The notes: generated by a model not told the origin, from the letters alone. A stretch of DNA of 64,000 nucleotides from Sphaerolaimus hirsutus (GCA_964036195.1 OZ038456.1:3100001-3164000), one strand, 5' to 3'; counted from the stretch's first letter, positions 1-11,404 are shown. Translations and numbers: made by a program.

Positions 1-320
1 GCTTGAATAGTTCCCCCTTGAATAATTCCCCCCTCGAAAAATCCCCCCTGTAAGACGAGTGACGAAATAATAATTCCCCCCCCCCTCGAATAGTCCCCCC
101 GTTTAAAGATTTGATAAATTTGTTACACCTAATTTTAACAAAAATGACATGTTATCTTGTTTATAAGGCATATTTCGTGAAACAAGTTGATGGAAATATG
201 CTTGAAAATTTTGACAAAATAATAACTCCCCCCTTGAATAATTCCCCCCTCGAATAGTTCCCCCTAAAAATGTCTGACGAAATAATAATCCCCCAGGGGG
301 ATTATTCAAGCAAATACGGT
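1..320. repeat. C-tract/G-tract MITE, 5' part cut by window edge
   Basis: Runs of CCCCC separated by CTCGAATA or TTGAATAA, closing with CAAATACGGTA. It belongs to the dispersed family with TACCGTATTTCCTCGAA ends described below. Confidence 0.6.
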
Positions 321-381
321 AATTACTATGCCATCACCAGGAAGGATCACAACTCTCGAAAGTAATCCATGTGAAACGTGT

Positions 382-614
382 TCAGTGGTCGCCCACAATG
401 GCCGCACTGGGATCGATGTTGCCCAGAGACGCTCCCGGGCCGACGTAATACCACCAATAAATCGCATTGAACAACGTGAAGCCCAATGGGAATAATAGGG
501 TCGAGATTTTGTCGATAGTGTCCGGATTGCAAAAACAGTGGACGTTTTGACTATTTGATAGTGATGATAATCGTCTCTTTCCATTTGGATGGTGCTGCGA
601 ACTGAGGTTGTCGC
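382..614 (-). CDS. Channel exon 10: M4 and stop
   Basis: After a CTTCCAG acceptor, a Ser/Asn-rich linker leads to [20 protein letters not shown], the conserved pre-M4 and M4 segment, then [10 protein letters not shown] and a tail of about 15 residues ending VGDH. The stop codon lies at 384-382. The longer ORFs in other frames here are shadows. Confidence 0.92.
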
Positions 615-3600
615 CTGGAAGCGGTTTAAATCCATTTATCGAACTCGTTCGAACTGTTTTGTATACCGTATTTCCTCGAAATAGCCCCAGGGGGTTTATT
701 TTTCACAGTGCAAATTTTGAGGGGGTAAATCGAGGGGGGTACTTTGAGGGGGGTTACTATTTCGCCAGAATTTTTTGAAGTACTTATTAATTCGTCCTTT
801 GTAAAGTACGCGTACGTAGGAAAATGCTCCACTAAGCGACATGTACCGTATTACCTCGAATTATCCCCTCCTTGAATTAACCCCCCCTTGAATTAACCCC
901 CCCTCAAAATGGGCTGGGGAAATAATAACCCCCCCCCCCTCGAAATATCCCCCCTTCGGAATTATGTACGTCATGTACATAATAAATACGTCATGTATAC
1001 AATGTACATGATGTATATTACTGTTAATTTGCATTGCAGCTACACATAGACTAGTTTGTGTAGCTATCTACGTTTTTATGTCCAAATATATCCTGTTTGG
1101 ACACATTTATAACCTGTTTTGGGTATGCAAATGCCTACTATTTACTACGATCCTTACGTAAATTTCTGACGAAATAATATAAAAAACCCTCGAATAACCC
1201 CCCCCCCCCCCTCGAATTAACCCCCCTCAAATATTGCTGGCGAAAAAAAAAGCCCCCATGGGGGTATTTCGAGGTAATACGGTATAAGCGTCTATAGACT
1301 TGTCCTCACGTTACTCAGTCATTGTTTTTAACGCGTATTCTGCATTACACAGATCACAAACTGCAGTTTTTGGCAAAAACATTCTCTTTACACTCATTTC
1401 AAGTCGGGGTATTTCCAGAGGGTATTTTATCATAAGCTCGCTCAGACCTCGGGAGGGGGGGGTGTATTTCTAGGGGGGGGGCTATTTCGGGGGGGGGGCT
1501 ATTTCGAGCAAACACCGTAATGCCTCATTCGGCTGGTCTATAGTCTAAAGCCTATACCGTCCAAGCGCATCCTCAGACCTCTGTCGACGGTGTTGAGCGT
1601 GTTGCTGCCGGCCATGCTGCCGCAGTCGTCGCCGTCGTCGTTGTCCAAGTCCTTGCTGGCGCTCGCGTTGGCGCCGTTGCGCTCGTGGTGCAACTGGTGC
1701 GGTTTGGTGCGGTGCTGGTGCAACTGGTGGTTGGCGCCGGCCGCTGCCAACTGGTCGCCGGGGGAATCGAGACGCTGCGCGTGCGCGTTCGCTTGGATCT
1801 GCGGCGTTTTTAGGGATCGTTTTCACTGTGTTTTTTTGATACTGCCGTTGGCGAACTGCGTCTCGCCTGTGCTTTTGTATGGTTGACACGCACACTAGTT
1901 GACAATGTGTATGTGTCAACTGGTTTGTGTTCTGTGTACTGCAGAACACACGTTAAAACAATGTCGGTGTCACGTTAGAACAGTGTACACACCATCTACA
2001 TACTAAAATTAGTCTACAGAACCTTTTAAATGGCGGTTTTTGTTGCATTTTTCGACGTCTGCGTACGTTTCAGACGACAATTTCGCACTTGGTTTTCAAA
2101 AATTTTCTTGTGAAATAATAACTCCCCCTCGAAATACCCCCCCTCTCGGGACCACTTTGAAACAATCACCCCCCGGGGGGTATTTCGAGGAAATACGGTA
2201 TTTATTTTTCAACATTGCCGCAACCGCATTTGGAGATCGCTGTGCGACCATAGCTGAAATCGGGGGTAGCATTTTAGGGGGGGGGGGTCTAACCTGCCGG
2301 CACGTGTTTATATCTCGGGAACTGCTGGGCGAAAATTGTTGATATTTGAGTATAATAAGGTTTCAGGTCGGGGCTAACATGAAAATCAAAGGCGTTTTCC
2401 TACGACCCCCCTGACCGGAGATAAGGTGGGTCTGAAAAAAAGTAAATTTTTTGATTTTTTGGGGTGTCGCCCAGAACACGTAAACTTTGCACGTCAATAA
2501 TTTGACTATTTGTGAAGCGATTTTAGTCATTTAACTTTTAAAATGATCCCAAATGACTGGAGAGTTCATTTCTGAGGTCAAATAGGCGATACCAAATTGT
2601 GTATATATCGATTTGGCCGGATTTCGAAATGCAAAATTTACATAAAATTCATTTTTTGAACATGCTATCTTATACTCCTGATCGAGAGAAACACCATACC
2701 GAACGAATGAGATCGATATCTCTCTCCGATCAAAAGTTATAGCACTTCAAACTTTCGCCTCCCATCCAAGTAAATAACCGCATGGAGGTCAATGCGTTGA
2801 AATTCAAAACTCCATATCTCGACCATTTCTCAGCCGATTTTTACCAATGAACACTTAAAATGATCAGAATAACCTGAAGATACCATTTGTATGCTCAGCT
2901 CATCTGTATCCTAACTTAAATTTCCCACAGAAGAAAATAATGCAAACTCTTGTATGAAATTATCATTTTGAAAGAGCATATTGGCAATTTGAACATACAA
3001 CTGGACTCTTCAGGTTATTCTGATCATTTAAAGTATTGATTGGTAAAAATCGGCTAAGAAATGGTCGAGATATGGAGTTTTGAATTTGAACGCATTGACC
3101 TTCATGCGGTTATTTACGTGGATGGGAGGCGAAAGTTTGAAGTGCTATAACTTTTGATCGGAGAGAGATATCGATCTCATTCTTTCGGTATGGTGTTTCT
3201 CTCGATCAGGAGTATAAGATAGCATGTTCAAAAAGAAAAATTTTCCGGAAATTTAGCATTTAGAAATCGGGCCAAATCGGTATATACACATATGTATATC
3301 ACCGATTTGACCCCAGAAATGAACTCTCCAGTCATTTGTGATCATTTTAAAATTTAAATGACTAAAATCGCTTCACAAATGGTCGAATTATTGACGTGCG
3401 AAGTTTACGTGTTCTGGGCGCCCAAAAAAAATCAATAAATTTACTTTTTTTCAGACCCACCTTATCTCCGGTCAGGGGGGTCGCAGGAAGACGCCTTCGA
3501 TTTTCATGTTAGCCCCGACCTGAAACCTTATTATACTCAAATATCAACAATTTTCGCCCAGCGGTTCCCGAGATATAAACACGTGCCGGCAGGTTAGACC

Positions 3601-6600
3601 CCCCCCCCTAAAATGCTACCCCCGATTTCAGCTATGTGTGCGACACGTCATGCAGAAATCTGTGTGTCAACCAGTGTCATCTGTATTGTGAAAAATATGT
3701 GTCAACCAGTGCGTGGGCCACCAATATCTCACTCATAACCAGGGTTGGCAAAATCTCAGAAAAGAATAAAAATAAAATTAAAATAAAATGGAAAATTGAA
3801 GAATAAAATAAAATAAAATAAAATAAAATAAAATGGAAAATTTAAAAATAAAAATAAAAATTGTATAAAAATTCAAATTTTTGTAAAATTTTTGTAAAAT
3901 TGTATACAAATTCATATTTTTGTAAAAATTGTATAAAAATTCATTATTTTTGTAAAAAAATGTTTTCTGTCGTTTATTGTTTAACCTGTTTTTTCGCGGA
4001 GCTGGGGTAGTCCCAAGCCATAAAAAGTGTCAAAATGTCATGAAATGAAATGGAAAGTGTCAATTGTCATGACAAATGTTAAGTAAAGTGTCAATTGTCA
4101 TGACAAATGTTAAGTAAAGTGTCAATTGTCATGACAAATATAAATTAGTCAATTGTCATGACAAATATAAATAAAAGTGGAAACTGTAAAGCAAATTGTA
4201 TCCAAATCTTTTATTTTGTATCCAAATCTTGTTGTCGTTTTTGTAGCCAAATCTTATGCGAACATTTGGATACAAAAACATAATATTTGAATACCAAAAC
4301 ATAAGGTTTGGATACCAAAACATAAAATTCAGATACACAATTTACACTCTGCATGACATTTGTCATGACAATCATAAATACTTTGCTTGACATTTCAGAT
4401 GTTAATTGACTCTTTACTTTACATTTGTCATGACAATTGACACTTTGCATGACGTTTTACAAATGTGCCCAGCACACTCCAGTAATCCTTCTACTGAAAA
4501 TGCAAACCATTCTTATCGATAATTGTAACTTTACACTTGCAGCTAGCTAACAATACCTATTGCATGCAACTTTTGCAGGGTAATGGAAAAATTTGTCACG
4601 CGTTTTTCATGTTTAGGTCTAATTATCACATTTTTCTGGCCTTGCATGCAAGATTCTGATTTTTTGTAAAATTTCTGTAAAATTTTTGTAAAATTTTTGT
4701 AAAATGGTCCCATTTTATTATTTTATTATTATTTTGGAATAAAATAAAATAAAATAAAATGAAACAAGAATAAAATTAAAATAAAATACATTTTTATACA
4801 ATTTTTATACAATTTGTATACAAATGATTTTTATAAAACCAACCCTGCTCATAACTACCGTATTTCCTCGAAACACACCCCCTCGAAATACCACCCCCAT
4901 CGAAATACCCTCTCAAAATGGTCGATATGAACTTATACCCCCCCCCGAAATACCCCCCTCCCCAAATTTAGTGTATAGAGAACATAAATGACAAAAGCTA
5001 TGGTTTGTCATCCGGGCAATGCAGAACACACGTTAAACAATGACTGTGTTATGTTAGAACAGTGTTATACTGTCTACATACTTATACAAGTCTATATAGT
5101 CTTATAAATGCCGATTTTTGTTGCATTTTTCGACGTATGCGTACGTTTCACGCGACAATTTAGTACTGGGATTTCAAAAAATTTCTGGCGAAATAATAAC
5201 CCCCCTCGAAATACCCCCCCCTCGTTTAACCCCCCTCAAAATTCCCACTCTGAAAAAATAAACCCCCTGGGGGTATTTCCATTAAATACGGTAGTCGTTT
5301 CCCAGTTGCCAAGCCACCGACCTGCTCGTTGCCGGGCAGGAGTCTGACGTCGGGCACGTGCGGCGAGGACTCGTCCAGCTGCGTGGAGATCTGCTGCGCC
5401 GAGTAGCTGTGCGGAGGTGCCGTGCCCGCCAGCCGGGCGCCCAGTCGCTTCGTGTCGCGCGGCCCCCCTGCGCTTAGGCCGCACATCACCGGCGTGTGCT
5501 CTGCGGCGCAAAGTTGGTGCTCTGCACTCGCGCTTATTTTGTGTCGCGTTGGAAGCGTGCCAATGATTATTGATGAATTCGGTTTTTGTGATGCATGCGA
5601 ATTCCCCACTTCATTTTTTTCTCAAAGAAGCAACTTTCGCTAAATGAGCTAATAGAAACGCGTCTGAAAATTTTGACGAAAGTACAATTCCCCTAAGTAT
5701 ACCGTATTTCCTCGAAATACCCCCCCTCGAAATACCGCCCCCTCTCGAAATACACCCCCTCAAAATAGCCACTGTCAAACAATTACCCACCCATTCGAAA
5801 TACCCCCCCCCCCCTAATTGTATGTAAGGGGAACATACATATATATTTATTCACATTCTATATTTTTTTCCGTAACTTTTATATTATGCCCTTGACTTGT
5901 AAAGCCATCAGTGGTACGTGTGTTAAATAAATGAATAAATACATACATGACTAATGTCTGACAAAAAAAAATTCCCCAAAATTATTCGACTAATTATGGT
6001 AATGAAAACGATCGTGCCGGCAAACGCACGAGTGCTGTCCCAAAAGTTATAAGTCTTCATTTCCCTGGCCGCCGCTTCAGACTGTATGCAGAGCATGCTT
6101 CCAGCAGCGGCTTCCAGCGGGAGCAGTACCAGACCCTGTAAAATGCCCTGTAAAATGTCAAATGTCATGCAAAGTGGCAAAAGTCATGTAAAATGCCCTG
6201 CAAAATGGCCATTTTGCAGGGCATTTTCCATGACTTTTGACACTTTGCATGACATTTGACATTCGACAGGGCATTTTAGAGTGTCTGGGATAGTCACCTG
6301 CTGCTGCTGTGCCGCGAGCGCTTTGGCTCGGCGTTCGCGCATCCGCTGGCACCTGTTCACGTAGCACACAACCGCCAGCTCGACCATGGTGCCGAACACG
6401 AACGTGATGCAGCCTGAGTGCGTTTTGGGTGTGTTTTTGCCTTTGCTATAGGTATCCAGAAACGATAGAAAGTTTTGGATACGATTAAGGAATTGATTAG
6501 TATATTGTCCACTACAACTTGGATAGCTGTATCATTATCATCCAATTTTATGTTATTAATTTTACAGTGTAATTGATTCACGTTTGCATTTTGCGTCCAG

Positions 6601-9600
6601 CTGTAATTCCACGGAAATTTTTCGCAGAAAACAAACAATGAATACTATTGTTTTGATGCTAACAAATTTCCTGAACCAACCGAGCATCCACACGTCCATC
6701 GCTTTCACATAGGACACCCGCGGCAGGTTCTTCAGAATATTGCCGAACTGCGAACACGACAACGTTTGAAACACTCGTCCCAAATTAACAATTTGGCACC
6801 GAGCCAACCTGGAACGTAAGTGCTAGCAACGAGCTGACGCCCACAGTCGTTCTAGCTGGCAGCGCTTTGGGGTCCATGCAAAATGCCACCCATGACACCA
6901 TTATTGTCAAATAGGTGGGCACGTAGGCTTGCAGTATGTAAAAGCCGTAGCGCCTTTGAAATACGAATGTGACTGAAAGATCGTCCCACCTGAGAGAAGT
7001 GTGCAAGTTTTCAGATAATAATAAACACCTTCCCGGTCACGTCCGGCACCCTATTTTTGATGACACTTGTGACATCCTATCTCCAGTTCTATGGTGCGCC
7101 AGAAGCTGAAACTTGGGGGAAATATTGACGGAACCCCCCTCTACTTCGCATAAATTTGAGGGGTCGCGGCGACCCCTTTAGAGGGTGGGTCGCCATAAGT
7201 ACAAAATTTTTATTGGCTTTTCTGGTGTCCCTCACAGGTCCGGCACCCACTGATTTTTTAGCTGTGGGAGGGCTAAAAATCTAAAATTTTGGGGATGTGT
7301 TACCAACACCCTTCCCCTACTATACACTATTCAAAAATGTGAGATTAATGTGAAAAAATTCTAAAATTTTCTCTTATTCTCTAAAAAAACATGACTACCC
7401 AATAGATGGATGACAAATAATTCACTTTTTGGAACTTTTTTATTAGACACTTGAAAAGCTGGTTTACAATACTTTAAAGTGAAGGGGTTGATGATTAAAG
7501 TTATGTAAAGAACCACACCTCTAAAACGCCTGCATTGCAAAATTTACTTGGGGGGAATTTCAAAGTGTAAATTTTGTAAATTTTTGTTCCTGAAATGATG
7601 TCATTATGGTGTCATAAAATTCCCCCTAAGTTAATTTTGCAATGCAGGAGTTTTAGAGGTATGGTTCTTTACATAACTTTAATCATCTAACCCTTCCGTT
7701 TAAAGTATCATAAACCAGCTCTTCAAGTGTCTAATAAAAAAGTTCCAAAAAGTGAATTGTTTGTCATCCATCTATTGGGTGGTCATGTCAATGGGACAGT
7801 CGATTTTTTCAATGAAACGAAATTGCTTGAAAAGAGACCCTGCGAAGCGAGCGATTTTTCAACTTTTAAAATAAAATACATGTATCCAATTGCATCTTTA
7901 ATCGCTTTATTTCACATTAATCGCGCATTTTCTACACTACTGTGTTCATTTTTGAACCAGAAACCAGTGACGGACCCAATGGGACATTTTTTTTCAATGA
8001 AATGAAATTGAGCCGCGGCAACCAGGAATTTAGTGAGTCGCCGGAGGCCGCCCTGAGGGGGTATAATAGGGGAGGGTGTTGTCTATACTCCCCCCAAATT
8101 GCAGCTCTTTATCACCCCCACAGCTGGAGGTACGGCATCCGAAGTGTCGCAAAATAAATTGGCTGCCGGACCTGTGCGGGACACTCAAAAAGCCACAAAA
8201 AAAACTTTGCGTATACGGCGACCCACCCTGTAGTGGATCGCCGTGGCGTACCCCATTGATGCAGCGTAGAGGGGGGTTGCAAGTATATACCCCACCATTT
8301 TCAGCTTTCTACTCCGCCCACAGCGGGAGTTAGGGCACCCGGAGTGAAATCAAAAATAGGGTGCCGGACCTGACCGGGAAGGTGTTTATAATCACTGCAG
8401 GCTGCTTTTTTACGTCCAGGGGGCACTCCCAGACCCTGTAAAAACCCTGTTAAAGTGTCAAAGACCCACATAAAATGTCGTGTGTCATGTAAAAGACCGT
8501 GTAAAATGTCATGTGTCATGTAAAAGACCCGGTAAAATGTCATGTGGCATGTAAAAGATCCTGTAAAGTGTCAAATGTCATGTAAAAGATCCTGTAAAGT
8601 GTCATGTGTATCCCAACCTATTTTTATCATATCCAAATCTTATGTTGTCGTATGCAAATCTTATGTCAAAAAGTAAAATTTGGATACAAAGAAAATATTT
8701 GGATACCAAAAAGATCAAGACTTGGATACACAGGAGACCTAACAGAGTGGCGCCAAGTAAAAAATCGAAATAACAAACCATCCATTCGGATATTCCAGCG
8801 TGAGATTTTCCGCCCTCCAGGCTATCAAGTTGAAATCAGGTAATAATATAGGTTTCATCAATGTGATAGGATTTTCGAACCAGGTCAAGTGAACTTCATC
8901 AGCATTGTGTGAATATGATTCGAACACCAGTGAACATTGCTGGGTGATTTTTGAATTCTTTTGTCCCATAATGTGTGCGTAATATTCATTTTTACCACAT
9001 ACCATATTTCCTCGAAATAGCACCCCCTCGAAATGCCTTCCCTCAAAATGGTCACTATGAATTAATAACTCCCCTCTAAATACCAGAGTTGCGAAAGTGT
9101 ATTTACACTTACCCGAAATACCCGGGTAAATGGGTATTTATATTTACACTTACACTTACACTTTCATAAAATACCCATACACTTTTTTTACACTTTCCTG
9201 AGCAAAATACCCGGGTACAGAAAGTGTATTTTTTTTCTCAGATGGCCCTGTTTTATGCTTTTGAGAAAGCATAAAATAGGGTCATGTACAAAAAATAACT
9301 GCACAGTGCACACATGCAGTTATGCATTGAATGTTGAAAATATGACAAATGTACAAACTAGCCTTTAATCTCCAACCTTTGATCAGTACTTACGGTATTC
9401 TACAGTTCATCATACTTTTGTAAAAAAGGACAAGATCAATGGAAATTCACCAGCTGGACACAAAGTCAACTGGCTTTTGCATTGACATTTGGTGCATGTC
9501 CATTCTTGCATTTAAACAGTGTGTATCGCATTGCTTAATCAGTAAAATATCAACACTGAAAAAGTGCCATTATTAGGGAACTTCATACCACTACAGTATT

Positions 9601-11404
9601 TGTTACAGTCTGAAATGTTTTATAAAATGCAGTAAAATGTGAAAAAATGCATGAAAATGACAAATAAAGTGATCTAGAGGTGAAAACAGTGGTGTTTTTA
9701 ATGCTCAACAGTGGTGTTTTTTTATGCTCAACAGTGAGAGCTCTTTCTAAAAAATTTTTACACTTACACTTTTTTTTACACTTTCCTAGGTATTTTTAAA
9801 ATACCTTACACTTTTGGTATCCATACTCAAAATTTGGAAAGTGTATTTACACTTACACTTACACTTTCCAAAAATATTGGTATTTTAACAACTCTGCTAA
9901 ATACCCCCGTCTGTACATGATGTAAATTGTTTTGGCTGCGAGCTTGCATCGCAGCTACACATACACTAGTTTATGTAGTGATGTAGGTACGTTGATATGT
10001 CCAAATTTATCATATTTTATCATATTTATTACCGGTTTGGTGTATTTAAAGGCATATTCTTTACTATGAATTTCACAAACATCTCGGACGAAATTATTTA
10101 CGCCCCTCGAAATACCCCTTCCCTCGTTTACCCCTCTCTCAAAATTTGCACTATGAAAAAATAAAACCCATGGGGTATTTTGACCCACCTGTGTATCAAA
10201 TGGGAATGCTCTGAGATCTAAATTGCAGGGAGCTTTCACGCCCATTCTGTAATTGATCCACACTGTGCCATTCTGAAAGAAGTTTATATTTATACTCGGC
10301 GGACCGCAAAGTATGCGCCCAAAATTATTTATGTATTGGTCGATAACACGCGAGTTGGATACTTATGTATGCACTTCCACAAAAAGAAAAATATTTAAAT
10401 TAAAGAAAAAGGCGGAGTCGCGTACAAATGAGGAATGTTTTTTCCCGTCATGTTTTTTCTTTTTAGCTGGAATTATTTAAATTTTATTAATGATGACGTC
10501 ATGATGGAGTGTTTCCTTCAAAAAAATGCATAGCATGCGGCCCGCCGAGTATACATATTTTTATCTAATCTCAGGATTCTTTCACACAAAATGGAACTTA
10601 CCTCATACAAAATGAACATGATGTTGTCAGTGGGCGACTTGTGTATACTGCTGTGCTTTGAGTTCATAATACACGTGTTTGGAGTCCAAATTTCCTGGAC
10701 ATACTTTGACTCCATGGTGATGTTTCTCTTGCAGGCGGACATGTTCGCGAATGATAGTGCCGGGTCATACCTGGGTTTGTACACAGTTTACTGTGGTCAG
10801 AGGTTAATTCCCGCAAAAGGAGATGTGAAATGAGAAGTGAAATGAGAAAAAATAAAATTAAAAAAAAGCGTAAAGGATGAATTTTAACTTAGAAATCATT
10901 GTTTCTGATGACGGTAATGATGATTTAGTTGGGAACGTGCCGATTTTTCACTTGTGTCAGAACTTTGACAATGCAAATGTTACTCTTTTCAAAAAACTAT
11001 TTAACTTCCCATCTCACTTCCCATTTCACTTGTCACTTCCCATTTCACTTGTCACTTCCCATTTCACTTGTCACTTCCCATTTCACTTGTCACTTCCCAT
11101 TTCACTTGTCACTTCCCATTTCCCATCTCACTTCCCATTTCCCATCTCACTTCTCCTTTCAGAGAATTGGCACCAGCCCAAATCGTCAACTAAAAATGAT
11201 CCACTCACCAGAGCTGCGAGAACAAGATATCAATCTCGAAATCGGAGGTGATCTCGTTCAGCGAGCTGATGTCCTGCACGTGCATCTCGATCTGCACCAA
11301 CACGGCCTCGTCGCCCTCCGGCAGCATCTTGGTGTAGTTCTTGAAGATTTCCTTGGTGATAGCGCCTTCGTTCAGGCTGCCCGGCGCGCACCGGTCGCGC
11401 TTAG
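382..11404 (-). CDS. Cys-loop ligand-gated anion channel, ten-exon gene (5' end missing)
   Basis: Ten exons on the minus strand (11209-11404, 10602-10770, 10189-10272, 8779-8939, 6809-6989, 6681-6747, 6298-6413, 5322-5498, 1579-1798, 382-614) join in one frame: every splice phase agrees and the total is 533 codons plus a stop. Seen: extracellular ligand domain with the IWTPNT and NGTVWINYR blocks, a Cys-loop start ([15 protein letters not shown]), a loop-C region, M1, M2 preceded by the PAR anion-selectivity motif, M3, a long intracellular loop and M4. Known: such pentameric plasma-membrane receptors gate chloride. The ligand domain resembles nematode ACC/LGC and arthropod pHCl-type channels; the ligand is unknown. 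The signal peptide exon is not identified, and the M3-M4 loop could hold a further exon. Confidence 0.9.
664..1284. repeat. Two adjacent C-tract/G-tract MITEs
   Basis: One copy begins TACCGTATTTCC at 664; a second begins TACCGTATTACC at 844 and ends GGTAATACGGTA at 1284. Both have C-tracts left and G-tracts right around an AT-rich core. The TA at each end may be a Tc1/mariner-type duplication. Confidence 0.65.
1437..1532. repeat. C-tract/G-tract MITE, right-end fragment
   Basis: G-rich tracts with TATTTCGAG ending near ACACCGTA, in the intron next to channel exon 9. Confidence 0.5.
1579..1798 (-). CDS. Channel exon 9: intracellular loop, His/Asn/Asp-rich
   Basis: Open from a CCGCAG acceptor to an AGAG|GTCTGA donor (73 codons plus one base). 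Contains His/Gln-rich [19 protein letters not shown] followed by an acidic NDDGDDCG stretch and NTLNTVDR. The phase fits exons 8 and 10. The other two minus frames here are shadows. Confidence 0.65.
1935..2200. repeat. C-tract/G-tract MITE, partial copy
   Basis: Contains the shared core (GCAGAACACACGTTAAAAC; TTTTTGTTGCATTTTTCGAC) found in several full copies, then C-tracts and the terminal GGAAATACGGTA. Confidence 0.6.
2249..3636. mobile_element. 1.39-kb foldback (long palindrome) transposon
   Basis: Ends CATAGCTGAAATCGGGGG and its inverse, flanked by the exact 8-bp duplication TGTGCGAC (2241-2248, 3637-3644). The arms mirror each other almost to the centre (about 2930), so the single strand could form a roughly 680-bp stem. 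No ORF. The 8-bp duplication suggests hAT-type mobilisation. A second, broken copy lies at 42270-44130. Confidence 0.85.
3740..4847. mobile_element. hAT-like MITE, AT-rich, 1.1 kb
   Basis: Ends CAGGGTTGG and CCAACCCTG with the exact 8-bp duplication CTCATAAC (3732-3739, 4848-4855). The interior is AAAATAAAAT simple sequence on both arms around another insertion with TGTCATGACA repeats. Confidence 0.85.
4056..4170. repeat. Tandem repeat with TCAATTGTCATGACAAAT
   Basis: About four copies of a 30-33-bp unit containing the palindromic core TTGTCATGACAA, nested in the preceding MITE. Confidence 0.75.
4856..5293. repeat. C-tract/G-tract MITE, full copy
   Basis: TACCGTATTTCCTCG at the left, AAATACGGTA at the right, with the shared GCAGAACACACGTTAAAC core. 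438 bp, immediately 3' of the duplication of the AT-rich hAT-like MITE. Confidence 0.75.
5322..5498 (-). CDS. Channel exon 8: intracellular loop
   Basis: 59 codons in phase 0 at both ends, GC-rich, flanked by an AG acceptor and a CAG|GTCGGT donor. Content is low-complexity polar with Pro, Gly and Ser, ending LLPGNEQ, as expected for the variable M3-M4 loop. Assigned by phase, composition and position, since loops are poorly conserved. Confidence 0.65.
5700..6003. repeat. C-tract/G-tract MITE, diverged copy
   Basis: Starts TACCGTATTTCCTCG with C-tracts; the right end is decayed (ATTATGGTAA). Intronic. Confidence 0.55.
6005..6118 (-). CDS. Possible extra channel exon or old coding remnant
   Basis: Open minus-strand stretch with [18 protein letters not shown] between exons 7 and 8, next to the hairpin element at 6131-6288. 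If the hairpin is ignored, exon 7 reads straight into this frame. It could be an alternative loop exon or a former exon continuation cut by the insertion. Weak evidence. Confidence 0.2.
6131..6288. repeat. Hairpin element touching a splice donor
   Basis: A near-perfect inverted repeat around 6212: CCCTGTAAAATG on the left mirrors the right arm, joined at AAATGGCCATTT. Related arms with TGTCATG and CCCTGTAAAATG recur at about 8430-8600 and 12040-12235, so this is a small foldback family. Confidence 0.75.
6298..6413 (-). CDS. Channel exon 7: M3
   Basis: Split Gly, then [18 protein letters not shown] (M3) and a basic, Gln-rich start of the intracellular loop ending in QQQ. The donor CAG|GTGACT lies about 10 bp from a near-perfect hairpin element, so the insertion almost abuts the splice site. 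Confidence 0.92.
6681..6747 (-). CDS. Channel exon 6: M2-M3 loop
   Basis: A small 67-nt exon, [20 protein letters not shown] plus ML, the highly conserved M2-M3 linker. It is separated from exon 5 by an intron of only 61 bp. Phase 1 at the 3' end. Confidence 0.93.
6809..6989 (-). CDS. Channel exon 5: M1 and M2 pore helix
   Basis: [17 protein letters not shown] leads into M1 ([19 protein letters not shown]), then [20 protein letters not shown] into M2. PAR before M2 is the classic anion-selectivity determinant. Acceptor CTCTCAG, donor CAG|GTTGGC. Confidence 0.95.
7022..8388. mobile_element. 1.37-kb foldback element, PIF/Harbinger-like
   Basis: Ends TAAACACCTTCCCGGTCA and its inverse, flanked by TAA on both sides. 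The arms mirror each other across most of the length (for example TAATAAAAAAGTTCC against its inverse), with no convincing ORF. The 3-bp TAA duplication would suit PIF/Harbinger. A truncated end of the same family lies at 44507-44604. Confidence 0.7.
8425..8740. repeat. Fragment of the TGTCATGTAAAA foldback family
   Basis: Several diverged copies of a roughly 34-bp unit with AAAATGTCATGTGTCATGT, then AT-rich sequence with GGATAC spacing. No coding signal. Confidence 0.5.
8779..8939 (-). CDS. Channel exon 4: second Cys of the loop, loop C
   Basis: Begins [20 protein letters not shown], giving the second Cys of the 13-residue Cys-loop, and runs to NLTLEYPNG. It ends in TG of a split Trp codon completed by exon 5. 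A CAC repeat remnant and a large intron with a hAT-like MITE lie upstream. Confidence 0.9.
9000..10178. repeat. C-tract/G-tract MITE split by a hAT-like MITE
   Basis: Starts ACCATATTTCCTCG and ends near GGGGTATTTT; interrupted by the element at 9084-9896, whose duplication CTAAATAC falls inside it. Confidence 0.65.
9084..9896. mobile_element. hAT-like MITE, CAGAGTTG ends, 813 bp
   Basis: Terminal inverted CAGAGTTG/CAACTCTG with exact 8-bp duplication CTAAATAC (9076-9083, 9897-9904). Both ends are packed with TTTACACTTACACTT motifs. No transposase. Relatives lie at 43031-43902 and around the BEL element. Confidence 0.9.
10189..10272 (-). CDS. Channel exon 3: first half of the Cys-loop
   Basis: Exactly 28 codons, phase 0 at both ends: [16 protein letters not shown] followed by [12 protein letters not shown]. 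The Cys is the first cysteine of the signature loop; its partner opens exon 4. Acceptor TTTCAG, donor CAG|GTGGGT. Confidence 0.92.
10293..10551. mobile_element. Mariner-like MITE, TACTCGGCGG ends
   Basis: Inverted ends TACTCGGCGGACCGCA and its inverse, flanked by TA. 259 bp, intronic. Diverged relatives lie near 11990 and 27976. Confidence 0.7.
10602..10770 (-). CDS. Channel exon 2: ligand-binding loops
   Basis: Reads [16 protein letters not shown], then [20 protein letters not shown] and [12 protein letters not shown], matching the beta-strand 1-2 and loop D/A region of anion channels. Acceptor ACCCAG|G; donor GAG|GTAAGT is perfect. Confidence 0.9.
11010..11160. repeat. 19-bp tandem repeat CACTTCCCATTTCACTTGT
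   Basis: About five tidy copies, then degraded ones, in the intron between channel exons 1 and 2. Apparent ORFs across it reflect the repeat. Confidence 0.85.
11209..11404 (-). CDS. Channel exon 1 (first certain): N-terminal ligand domain
   Basis: Reads [19 protein letters not shown] and continues to a [12 protein letters not shown] end, the usual start of a Cys-loop ligand domain. It is preceded by an AACAG acceptor and ends at a consensus CTG|GTGAGT donor that splits the Trp codon, which exon 2 completes. It is GC-rich against AT-rich introns. Confidence 0.88.

Noticed and set aside
1545-1949. 134-codon minus ORF, Arg/Gln-rich
   Set aside because: Wrong frame of channel exon 9; the splice-consistent frame is the His/Asn-rich one.
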